Below, in pieces: positions 45,601 through 52,261 of a stretch of DNA of 64,000 bases. A program made the translations under genes and the position numbers. The stretch comes from CAZLQF01 sp964561545. Its GTDB lineage: Bacteria > Bacteroidota > Bacteroidia > CAILMK01 > CAYYUA01. How positions within the stretch are numbered: the stretch's first letter is position 1; each line of letters opens with the position of its first letter. The notes beneath the pieces were generated by a model that did not search any database, had not been told where the DNA came from, and saw only the letters and a program-made list of their open reading frames with translations. The DNA lies in NCBI GenBank assembly GCA_964561545.1, contig CAZLQF010000007.1:25864-89863 (forward strand). The letters run 5' to 3'.

Positions 45601-46166
45601 TCCTTATTCCATACACTTACTTCATCAATCTTTCCTTTAAAATCTTCATGTTGGTTATTAACATCTCTTGCCAGCAAAGCAGGAAGGCTTGCGGTGGAAT
45701 TATGCAATGTACCCACATTAGAGGCTGAATCTACAAGATTACCATTCACATACAATTTAAATGCTCCTTGGTAATTGTAAGAAAAGGCTACGTGATACCA
45801 TTCGTTGGATTTAACTGATGGACCGGCATCATTAAGCTTTAAAATTTGTGCTTGAGCATCACCATTTATTGCAGCACTCCACTTATCATTGCCTTTGTCA
45901 TACCAAATTAGAAATTCCTTATTTTGAGGCTTACCATTATTCCCCCAGGTACCTATTACTGTCCTGTCTGAAGATTTATCAGCTATTTTTACCCAAGTAC
46001 CAACAGTTAACAATTGAGCTATACCTGAATTAGGATCTTGAAGCTCCACGTATTCATTGCCATTAAATGAAAGGCCGTTTTCCTTACAAGTAGTATTATT
46101 TACCCCACTTTGTGCAGCTAATGCTAAAGGAAAGATCAAAAAGAAATAGGTAAGAATCCTTTCCAT
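42693..46166 (-). CDS. Large T9SS-secreted surface protein with LamG domain and five tandem repeats
   Basis: A 1157-aa secreted protein. Signal peptide at 1-17; a LamG/concanavalin-like domain at about 45-235 (WVKIADKSSDRTVIGTWG, WYHVAFSYNY, GKIDEVSVWN); then five repeats starting at Cys 261, 429, 589, 748 and 908, each about 160-168 residues, opening with C-N/G-x-Y and closing ICAE, and each containing GFxxxMTGKLTxxE, KIYVSxDxxNWTYVGEADN, LHPTTFxLD and YKYVKIV. A C-terminal T9SS type A sorting domain occupies about 1075-1157 (IYPNPVTAGKAVKVN, GKGIYMLRI, KRVVIH). It is likely exported by the Por system and fixed to the cell surface; glycan or surface binding is inferred from the LamG and repeat folds. 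Its repeats have diverged, so the array is old. Single gene with own promoter and terminator. Confidence 0.93.
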   Translation of the reverse strand: MERILTYFFLIFPLALAAQSGVNNTTCKENGLSFNGNEYVELQDPNSGIAQLLTVGTWVKIADKSSDRTVIGTWGNNGKPQNKEFLIWYDKGNDKWSAAINGDAQAQILKLNDAGPSVKSNEWYHVAFSYNYQGAFKLYVNGNLVDSASNVGTLHNSTASLPALLARDVNNQHEDFKGKIDEVSVWNKEFGISQIQQLMYQPASMINNGGLVSYWNLNECSGQVANDLGPNNNSGQLGNSSTSDENDPQWVEVNKANNANCNFYATNVSSSLQGTYSNGNTIIPENSDSSNATGPVDLDYFSLGFQNNLSNSPNAVLSFDSLMTGKLTLHEVTYRASKNNPNYPKEQAKVYVSLDKNNWIYVGMADNMNNYLGDIHPTTFYLDSMVYKHVKIVDATDKSLFSIAKADAYDITSICAETKANQDYTKPSCGYYGNSVIETNQGTYKNGDTISLARSNPDEALGAPAKHQFFSTGFQNGMQDKPYIILAFNDMMTGKLTVYEHKNNPLETADIYISQDNKNWAYVGEADNLNHPHSDLHPTTFDLDYTTYKYVKVVNTTDTALWNGKGDGYDISGICAEHKATKDYTQPTCNYYGSQILDVNQGTYKNGNTISPSRSNPQDALGVPSSHNLFSLGFKNNMQDQPHIIVGFDSMMTGKLSIYEVDNKPIETADIYVSQDTSSWNYVGEAHNLNQPQGNLHPTTFELDYLAYQYVKIVNTTDPANWGSLGDGYDVAGICAEEKAPAYIQPSCGFYATQVVDNKQGKRKNGNDISANRSNPSNALDTPTTNDLYSLGFQDSLNVKPYLTLGFDEMMTGKLTIYEVNNKPLEKAKIYVSENPTNWTYVGEAHNLFKPNTNLHPTTFNLDSLNYKYVKIVNNTDVKKCPKGTEDAFDVAGICAEQKATMDDNPSCNIYGSYVVGYAQGKESDLDSVASNRSNPQNALGQTNSQSFYSLGLDTSVSQTPFLTIGFDDPMIGELTIHEVTWTSTNYPEEKAKVYVSPDQNNWTYVGMADNKNNPSGDIHTNTFQLDSIVYKYVKIVDVTNPSAFTAYPNADGFDVTAICAESTITTSDYAIPQNVGFKIYPNPVTAGKAVKVNTNATHIDENNIQLYNAKGKRLHQINIRQNGIGFSIQTNDLGKGIYMLRIRHDNNVVNKRVVIH
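42975..45386 (-). repeat. Five in-frame tandem repeats inside the surface protein
   Basis: Units begin at 45386, 44882, 44402, 43925 and 43445 on the minus strand, giving periods of 504, 480, 477 and 480 nt. Each codes for a Cys-to-ICAE module of about 160 residues. Identity between units is moderate at the protein level and lower at the DNA level. Units 1 and 5 resemble each other (both with HEVTxxS and VGMADN), while 2 to 4 share VGEADN/VGEAHN. Confidence 0.9.
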
Positions 46167-46209
46167 AAAAAATAAATTAATAGTTAGTTTAGAACCAAAT
46201 TAATCAAAA

Positions 46210-46217
46210 CAAAAATA
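46210..46217 (-). promoter_or_regulatory. -7 promoter element (TATTTTTG) of the T9SS surface protein gene
   Basis: Exact TAnnTTTG match on the minus strand, 43 nt before the start at 46166. Confidence 0.45.
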
Positions 46218-46411
46218 TTAAACGCCCCTATTTTGCGAGCATATTTTCGATTACTGTAGAATTTCGAAAGATAAAACCGGAATTTTAATCTATAAAAATG
46301 TGGAGAGCTTATTTTGTTGTTAACTGCAACCAGTTTAAGTTTCACTTAAACTACTTCTTACTTGGTAACATTAAATTTTGAAGCTTGGTCGATCGGATTA
46401 AAAATGGTAAG

Positions 46412-47044
46412 TTATAATTCACCAAGCTGATAGCGCAAACCAAAAGCAGCCACGGTATTAATAAAACCCGTATTGCGAAAACTCCATATAGGGTTGCTAT
46501 CTTTGGTTCCAATGGAATCAAGGCTGTTGCCGTATCTTATTAATAAACTGAAACGATCGGCAAAGTGGTAATCCAGCCCCCCATAGAAGCCGATCTCAAA
46601 ATTTTTAAAATCCCTTTGATCATCATTTCCAGGGATCACTTCGTAAGAAATAAGATAGCCTATAGAAGGTCCCAGATGGAAAGATAGATTTTCATTGTGA
46701 TGGTATTTGGCTAAAAAGGGCACTTCAACATAGTTTACTTTCAGCTTTTCCCATAACAAATTTGACTGGTTAAAGTCATCTTGATTACCTACCTGGCTCC
46801 CCTTCCTACTGTAAAGCATTTCAGCCTCAATTCCCCATTGGTCATTAAAAGGATATTCAACCCCTACTCCACCAAAAAAGCTTAATTTATCAAATCCCCC
46901 AAGCTCATCTCCTGAAACCTGGGTGGCATTTAACCCACCTAAAAGGCTCCCCTCAAAGTTTTGAGCATTGGTAGGTCCTACAGCCATTAACCCTAAAAAA
47001 ATAAGGCAAAAGGTGACTTTAGAGATCAAATTATAATAGCGCAT
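46412..47044 (-). CDS. Outer-membrane beta-barrel protein (OmpA-like/PorT fold)
   Basis: A 210-aa protein with a signal peptide (1-27, ending TNAQ) and amphipathic strands typical of an eight-stranded barrel: SLLGGLNATQVSG, KLSFFGGVGVEYPF, WGIEAEMLYSRKGSQVG, FHLGPSIGYLISYEV and a terminal AFGLRYQLGEL. The pattern fits the outer-membrane-beta-barrel family common in Bacteroidota. Function unknown. A 12-bp perfect palindrome (CTATTGCAATAG, 47084-47095) lies 40 nt upstream. Confidence 0.85.
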   Translation of the reverse strand: MRYYNLISKVTFCLIFLGLMAVGPTNAQNFEGSLLGGLNATQVSGDELGGFDKLSFFGGVGVEYPFNDQWGIEAEMLYSRKGSQVGNQDDFNQSNLLWEKLKVNYVEVPFLAKYHHNENLSFHLGPSIGYLISYEVIPGNDDQRDFKNFEIGFYGGLDYHFADRFSLLIRYGNSLDSIGTKDSNPIWSFRNTGFINTVAAFGLRYQLGEL

Positions 47045-47083
47045 TTATTAATTTTTTTTGTTAAAAATTAGTTTGTTGTTAAA

Positions 47084-47095
47084 CTATTGCAATAG
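47084..47095. promoter_or_regulatory. 12-bp palindrome CTATTGCAATAG upstream of beta-barrel gene
   Basis: Perfect palindrome about 40 nt before the start at 47044, where a regulator could bind. No known operator family recognised. Confidence 0.3.
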
Positions 47096-47131
47096 CTACG
47101 GTACCATATGCTTAGGTAGTTTTAGCTTTGA

Positions 47132-48007
47132 TCATTTTTTCGATAAAACGTCCAATACATTACCCGCAAGCTGTTTTAAAGCTGGTTTGTAATCAACACT
47201 GGCTTCATTGGTAATACGGTTCGCTACTACTACATCCGCTGTGCATGCACGATGCCCCAATAAGGAAGCAAGAAGGAATAAAGCAGAACTTTCCATTTCA
47301 AAATTTGTGACTTTCCGATCCTGGTAAGCAAAAGTATGAAGGGCATCCAATAAACCGGGATACTGAACGGGCGTCCGGATGGTACGTCCTTGTGGGGCAT
47401 AAAAGCCCGGGCAAGTAGCCGTAATACCGGAATGCCCCAATTCCTTTAGCGCTGCAAACATGTCATCATTAGAAGTAGTAAGGTACATAGCCAAATTAAG
47501 TCCTTGTTCTTTCATTTGCACATTTAACGCATCCAATATAGTTTCTTCCTCTTTTGAAAATTGGTACGTATAAAAGTTAATTAAATTATCAAGGCCCAAT
47601 CCATGCGATGATATAACAGGCGTGTTTGGTTTTAGCTCGCTTTGTAACCCACCACATGTACCTATTCTTACTATGTTCAATGAATTGACTTCTCCCTTTG
47701 CTTCCCTGGAATCGAAATCAATATTGGCAAGGGCATCAAGTTCATTCATTACAATATCAATGTTATCAGGACCTATGCCAGTTGAGATGACCGATATCAA
47801 GTTTGAATTGTAGTAACCCGTGTGGGTGTGAAATTCCCTTTTTTGTTTTGTTACAAGTACTGAATCAAATAATGAAGCAATAAAATCCGCCCTTCCGGGA
47901 TCTCCTACCAAAAGGATATCATTGGCAATATCTTCCGGATAAAGATTGAGATGATAAATGCTGTTGTCAGGATTTAATAAAAGTTCTGTACTTGGAATGC
48001 TTGGCAT
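47132..48007 (-). CDS. Nucleoside phosphorylase (uridine phosphorylase type)
   Basis: A 291-aa member of the PNP/UDP phosphorylase family, cleaving nucleosides with phosphate to base and ribose-1-phosphate. Signs are ILLVGDPGRADFIA (about 32-45), STGIGPDNIDIVMNEL (about 74-90), RIGTCGGLQ (about 112-120) and TNFEMESSALFLLASLLGHRA near 243-263. The length is above the hexameric enterobacterial enzyme by about 40 residues, as in many Bacteroidota. Substrate specificity is not certain. It is divergent from the Usp gene, with 65 nt between. Confidence 0.9.
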   Translation of the reverse strand: MPSIPSTELLLNPDNSIYHLNLYPEDIANDILLVGDPGRADFIASLFDSVLVTKQKREFHTHTGYYNSNLISVISTGIGPDNIDIVMNELDALANIDFDSREAKGEVNSLNIVRIGTCGGLQSELKPNTPVISSHGLGLDNLINFYTYQFSKEEETILDALNVQMKEQGLNLAMYLTTSNDDMFAALKELGHSGITATCPGFYAPQGRTIRTPVQYPGLLDALHTFAYQDRKVTNFEMESSALFLLASLLGHRACTADVVVANRITNEASVDYKPALKQLAGNVLDVLSKK

Positions 48008-48021
48008 TAGTTCTAAAAATT

Positions 48022-48029
48022 TAAATTTG
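48022..48029 (+). promoter_or_regulatory. -7 promoter element (TAAATTTG) of the Usp gene
   Basis: Exact TAnnTTTG match, 43 nt before the ATG at 48073. Its last bases overlap the first arm of the TTTGTCAT repeat. Confidence 0.45.
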
Positions 48030-48060
48030 TCATGCTTTTTAATTCCTTTTCAATGACAAA
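48026..48060. promoter_or_regulatory. Inverted repeat TTTGTCAT-N19-ATGACAAA between nucleoside phosphorylase and Usp genes
   Basis: Two perfect 8-bp arms (48026-48033 and 48053-48060) fill most of the 65-nt divergent promoter region. The core TTGTCA/TGACAA is the same as the boxes before dnaK, which suggests one regulator or promoter type acting on both stress genes. Confidence 0.45.
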
Positions 48061-48072
48061 AATAACGATAAA

Positions 48073-48981
48073 ATGGATTTATCAAATTTTAAAGACACCA
48101 CAATTGTGCCCATCGATTTTACCGATAATTCCCTAATGGCCCTTGAGCATGCGGGAGCTATCGCCCATATTGTAGAACATGAAAAACACAAAATAACCCT
48201 TTTGCATGTCATTGAAGGCGGTGATCTGGAAACCCCTTATTATCAAGGAGACCAGCTGCCAGGGAACCATATTAAATCCTTAATGATCGAAGGATCCATC
48301 AGTCGCCTTGAAAAGATCATTAGTGATCACTTGGACACCATTAATGCTGATGTCAATTATATAATCACCTCGGGCAAGGTTTACAACCAAATAGCTGAAA
48401 TGGCGCGAAAACTAGATGCAGACTCCATAGTCATGGGAACTCATGGAGCCATGGGCTTTCAGGAATTTTTGGGAAGTAATGCAGCTCGAGTGATCCAAAC
48501 AGCGCCTTGCCCTACTACAGTTGTGCGGGAACGGTCCTTTGGTAGTGGCTATAAAAACATTGTATTGCCCCTCGATGTAACCAAAGAAACCAAACAAAAA
48601 GTTAGCTGGGCCGAGAAGGTAGCCAAGTATTTTGATGCGGTTATCAACATTGTAACCGTAGCCGATGATGACGAGAGTTATGCTAAGCGCATCAATGCTA
48701 ATATGAACCAAGTAGAAAACTATTTAAAAGAAAGGGGCATCAATGTAACTTCAGAATCTGTTTCAGAACCCAATGGCAATTATGCTGATGCCACTCTAAA
48801 TTATGCCAAAGAGATTGATGCTGATTTGATTGTGGTGATGACCCAACAAGAAAGATCAATAAGCCAGATGATCTTCGGCTCTTATGCCCAACAAATTGTT
48901 ACCAAGTCCAAAATTCCTGTAATGTGCATCAATCCAAGAAATGATGTTTACAAAAGTTTCGAAGTACAAGGATTCAATTAA
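48073..48981 (+). CDS. Tandem universal stress protein
   Basis: A 302-aa protein made of two Usp domains. Domain 1 (about 1-150) begins IVPIDFTDNSLMALEHA and ends MGTHGAMGFQEFLGSNAARVIQTAPCPTTVVR, with the G-2x-G-9x-G-S/T-type ATP loop. Domain 2 (about 158-295) begins NIVLPLDVTKETKQKVSWAEK and ends MTQQERSISQMIFGSYAQQIVTKSKIPVMCI, with a less typical loop. Usp proteins accumulate during stress and starvation; the partner process is unknown. It is divergent from the nucleoside phosphorylase. Confidence 0.93.
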   Translation: MDLSNFKDTTIVPIDFTDNSLMALEHAGAIAHIVEHEKHKITLLHVIEGGDLETPYYQGDQLPGNHIKSLMIEGSISRLEKIISDHLDTINADVNYIITSGKVYNQIAEMARKLDADSIVMGTHGAMGFQEFLGSNAARVIQTAPCPTTVVRERSFGSGYKNIVLPLDVTKETKQKVSWAEKVAKYFDAVINIVTVADDDESYAKRINANMNQVENYLKERGINVTSESVSEPNGNYADATLNYAKEIDADLIVVMTQQERSISQMIFGSYAQQIVTKSKIPVMCINPRNDVYKSFEVQGFN

Positions 48982-49034
48982 ATCATGCTTACTAAATAAA
49001 AGTTTATAAACCTTAAAACAAAAAATCTTAACTT

Positions 49035-50006
49035 ATGAAAAATTTAACCATCTATTTATTAGCACTTCTTTTTTTAGTTGGCTGTGGCCAAGGGCAGCAA
49101 GATGCGAGTAGTAAAGATGACACTAATGATGCCAAGGCAGAAGCCCAGCAAGAACAATCCTCTTCTGATGAAAATGGAGATGAAGAGCAAGAGGAAGTTG
49201 ACCTCACTTTCCCTAAACCAAGCCCTAAAGGTGAAGTTGAACAGCAAATAGGGGTAACAAATGTAGAGATTGAATATTACAGACCTTCTGTAAAAGACCG
49301 TCAAATTTGGGGTAAACTTGTTCCTTATGATGAAATGTGGCGAACAGGTGCCAATGCTGCTACAACTTTTGAATTTAGCAATGATGTGATGGTCAATGGC
49401 AATAAATTAAAAGCTGGTGAATATTCCTTTTTTACCATTCCTAAGGAAGATGCAAAATGGACGTTAATATTTAATACAAAAACCGACCTTTGGGGAACGA
49501 GAGGCTATGACCAAGAAAATGATGCTTTGCGCCTCAAAGTAGAGCCCCAGGAAATCAATCATCACGAAATGATGACCTTTAACATTGATCATGTAACAGA
49601 TACTTCCGGTAAAGTAACACTTGCCTGGAAGAAAACCAGCGTTCCCTTTACCATCACAACCAATACAACGAACCAGGTAATGACCATGATGGAGGAAGCC
49701 GTTGAAAAAGCGGATGATGATGATTGGAAAACGTTCAATGATTGTGCAAACTACTTGGTAGACCAAGGTAAAATGCTTGGCCAAGCTGAGGAATGGGTTA
49801 ACAAATCCGTCAATATTAAAAAAACGTGGAGAAATCATTGGACCAAAGCAGAATTGATGAAGAAACAAGGAAACATCGATGAAGCCATTAGCCTGGCTGA
49901 AGAAGCCCTAAAAATTGGTAAGGAAAACAGTGATAAAGAAGAATTTCCTTACAACGATTACCTGCAAGAAAACATCGAAGAGTTAAAAGGAATGAAGGAA
50001 AGCTAA
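49035..50006 (+). CDS. DUF2911 lipoprotein
   Basis: A 323-aa protein with a lipobox (LFLVGCG, Cys17 lipidated), an acidic low-complexity linker (about 25-56, rich in E, D, Q, S) and a DUF2911 domain at about 70-205: VEIEYYRPSVKDRQIWGKLVPYD, WRTGANAATTFEFS, GEYSFFTIPKED and WTLIFNT. The remainder is helical, with TPR-like features (TFNDCANYLVDQ, AEEWVNKSVNIKKTWRNHW, NIDEAISLAEEAL). The family is common in Bacteroidota and unexplained. A terminator follows. Confidence 0.88.
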   Translation: MKNLTIYLLALLFLVGCGQGQQDASSKDDTNDAKAEAQQEQSSSDENGDEEQEEVDLTFPKPSPKGEVEQQIGVTNVEIEYYRPSVKDRQIWGKLVPYDEMWRTGANAATTFEFSNDVMVNGNKLKAGEYSFFTIPKEDAKWTLIFNTKTDLWGTRGYDQENDALRLKVEPQEINHHEMMTFNIDHVTDTSGKVTLAWKKTSVPFTITTNTTNQVMTMMEEAVEKADDDDWKTFNDCANYLVDQGKMLGQAEEWVNKSVNIKKTWRNHWTKAELMKKQGNIDEAISLAEEALKIGKENSDKEEFPYNDYLQENIEELKGMKES

Positions 50007-50028
50007 ATAATGCTTTTTTCCTTAGTTT

Positions 50029-50067
50029 AAACCCCGTTTTCATGCTTGAATTCGGGGTTTTTTTAAT
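50029..50067 (+). terminator. Terminator of DUF2911 gene
   Basis: AAACCCCG and CGGGGTTT pair over 8 bp with a 16-nt loop and a run of seven T, 22 nt after the stop. The minus strand also has a T-rich side, so it can serve the opposing glycosyltransferase too. Confidence 0.85.
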
Positions 50068-50110
50068 TCTTTAATTTTTAAGATAGTTAGCTCAAGCAGG
50101 CTATCATGGT

Positions 50111-51106
50111 TTATAAGACATCCACCAGGTTACGGATGTCAATATCATAAGCACACTTAAAATGGCCCAAGGGACATTCAGGCTTACCATGATCCGTACA
50201 AGGCCGGCATTCAAGTTTTTCTTGCTTTTCTACAACGTAGGATTCATCTGATAAAGGCCCAAAGCCAAAGTGGGGCACGGTGGAACAAAAAATAGCTGTG
50301 ACAGGCGCATCCATAGCAGAAGCTAAATGCAGGGGGGCCGAGTCATTGGAATAATTCATCCTGGCCTGGTGCATTAGGGCAGCTGTTTGCAAAAAACTGA
50401 TTTGGCCCGATAGATTAAAGGTGAAAGGATGTTTCGTTTTACTCCTAATCACTTCGCACAATACCTGATCGTTAGGCCCTCCAATTAAATAAACCCGAAA
50501 TTTTTTAACTTCTTCTTGATTTAAGAACTCAATCCACTTGTCTATTGGAAATTGCTTGGTATACCATACCGATGCGGGTGCTATACAAATATATGGTTGG
50601 TCCTGAAATTCAGCTACTTGATTAAAATCCGCTTCAGAAGGATAAAGTTTGGGATAAAATCGCTGATCATCTGTCAAGTCATGGATTAAACCAAGGTTTC
50701 GATCTATCTCATGCCGGTAAGGCTCATCCGAACCAAATGCATGAGGATACCGGTGTGTAAAGAATACCGAGAACGGATTTTTGGCAAAACCTATCCGGTT
50801 CGTAGCATTGGAAAAGGCTGTTAAGAAGCCGGTGGCGCCAAAACGCTGAAGGTTGATCACTGTCTCGTAATTCTGACTTCTAATGGCTTTGAAGAGGAGC
50901 AAAAGTTCGCGGTATTTGCCATTTTTCTTATCCCATACCCAGGTTTGGTTTAGCTTGGGATGGCCTTTAAGTAATCCTTCATTGCCTTTCCGTAGCAAAA
51001 AATCAATGCGGCTTTCCGGGTAATGGAATTTTAATTTTTCTATAAGCGATGTGGCTAAAACTACATCACCAATAAAAGCTGTTTGTATGATTAGAAACCT
51101 GGTCAA
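50111..51106 (-). CDS. Family 9 glycosyltransferase (heptosyltransferase-like)
   Basis: A 331-aa cytoplasmic glycosyltransferase of the ADP-heptose:LPS heptosyltransferase group. It starts RFLIIQTAFIGDVVLATSLIEKL (family N-terminal motif with G-D), then NLQRFGATGFLTAFSNATNRIGF, ICIAPASVWYTKQFPIDKWIEF (about 172-193), YLIGGPND and YSNDSAPLHLASAMDAPVTAIF (nucleotide-sugar site, about 250-272). It ends with a cysteine-rich tail (CRPCTDHGKPECPLGHFKC), as in many WaaF proteins. It likely adds a sugar to the core of the lipopolysaccharide. Same strand as dapD but 187 nt away. Confidence 0.9.
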   Translation of the reverse strand: MTRFLIIQTAFIGDVVLATSLIEKLKFHYPESRIDFLLRKGNEGLLKGHPKLNQTWVWDKKNGKYRELLLLFKAIRSQNYETVINLQRFGATGFLTAFSNATNRIGFAKNPFSVFFTHRYPHAFGSDEPYRHEIDRNLGLIHDLTDDQRFYPKLYPSEADFNQVAEFQDQPYICIAPASVWYTKQFPIDKWIEFLNQEEVKKFRVYLIGGPNDQVLCEVIRSKTKHPFTFNLSGQISFLQTAALMHQARMNYSNDSAPLHLASAMDAPVTAIFCSTVPHFGFGPLSDESYVVEKQEKLECRPCTDHGKPECPLGHFKCAYDIDIRNLVDVL

Positions 51107-51293
51107 AGAACTTGTTTAAATGGTTTTAATACACTTTTAAAGCTTTTACGCTTTGATGCTTAATGTTGATCATCAGTTATGGTACTTCCTATTTTAGAGG
51201 CTAAATTCCCTAACTTGATTGCTGCTTATAACCAGCAAAGCAAAAAAACTAAACGAAACAAGGAATTGACACCCAAGCCCCTACCTTTACCAA

Positions 51294-52106
51294 TTATGCC
51301 GGAACATCAAATTCCCGAAGGGTCTCATTCAAAGAGGTTTTTTGATCGGTTGAAGCTTTTCTTTGGCCTATGATCAAAGCACATGGTACGTTGTAATCAC
51401 CAGCTGGAAATGATTTGGCATAACTACCCGGAATGACGACCGATCGTTCCGGCACCACGCCCTCATGATATACGGGCTCACTGCCTGTAACATCAATAAT
51501 TTTGGTTGAACCTGTTAACGTAACGTTGGCCCCCAATACGGCTTCTTTTTTTACTCGAACGCCTTCAACTAAAACGCAACGCGAGCCAATAAAAGCTCCA
51601 TTTTCTACAATAACCGGTTTTGCTTGCAAGGGTTCTAAAACACCTCCAATGCCGACACCACCGCTTAGATGGACCTGCTTGCCAATTTGAGCACAAGAGC
51701 CAACCGTAGCCCATGTGTCAACCATCGTACCATGGTCTACGTATGCACCAATGTTTACATAAGAGGGCATCATCACTACTCCTTTTGAAACATAAGCCCC
51801 GTATCGGGCTATGGCGTGCGGCACTACCCGAACACCCAACTCATCATAATTCTGTTTCAAGGGAATTTTGTCATGAAACTCAAATATGCCTGTTTCCAGC
51901 TTTTCCATTTTTTGAATCGGAAAATAAAGGATCACTGCCTTTTTAACCCATTCATTAACCTGCCATCCATCAGCAGAGGGTTCAGCCGTCCTTAAATGGC
52001 CTTTGTCTAATTGCTCAAGGGCTTCGCGCACTGCATGCTCATATGGCGCTTTTTTTAGTAATTCCCTGTTTTCCCAAGCTTCTTCGATCGTCTGTTGCAG
52101 ATTCAT
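51294..52106 (-). CDS. dapD: 2,3,4,5-tetrahydropyridine-2,6-dicarboxylate N-succinyltransferase
   Basis: A 270-aa enzyme of the succinylase branch of diaminopimelate synthesis, using succinyl-CoA. The N-terminal helical domain (about 1-95) precedes a left-handed beta-helix of hexapeptide repeats (about 100-235): VVMMPSYVNIGAYVDHGTMVDTWATVGSCAQIG is typical, as are GGVGIGGVLEPLQA and ENGAFIGSRCVLVEG. Lys, Asp and Glu positions of the active site sit in the MVDTWATVG and E-rich turns. Length normal. dapF is in the same window but not linked. Confidence 0.97.
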   Translation of the reverse strand: MNLQQTIEEAWENRELLKKAPYEHAVREALEQLDKGHLRTAEPSADGWQVNEWVKKAVILYFPIQKMEKLETGIFEFHDKIPLKQNYDELGVRVVPHAIARYGAYVSKGVVMMPSYVNIGAYVDHGTMVDTWATVGSCAQIGKQVHLSGGVGIGGVLEPLQAKPVIVENGAFIGSRCVLVEGVRVKKEAVLGANVTLTGSTKIIDVTGSEPVYHEGVVPERSVVIPGSYAKSFPAGDYNVPCALIIGQRKASTDQKTSLNETLREFDVPA

Positions 52107-52261
52107 TTTAATCAGATTTTGGTCTTAGGTTTTAATTATTGACTTAATTTAAACAAAAGCCGATGATTCATTTCAATTATTGCCCCTTGTCTTATCCCAA
52201 CATTTCAGCTTATTGCTAAGTATAATTGAACTTTAATTTCTAAGATCTAAATTTCAGAGAT

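Noticed and set aside
51179..51373. 64-codon plus-strand frame (MVLPILEAKF and onward) between the family 9 glycosyltransferase and dapD
   Set aside because: It overlaps the 3' end of dapD by 80 nt on the opposite strand, has no promoter element or recognised family, and its composition is only weakly protein-like.
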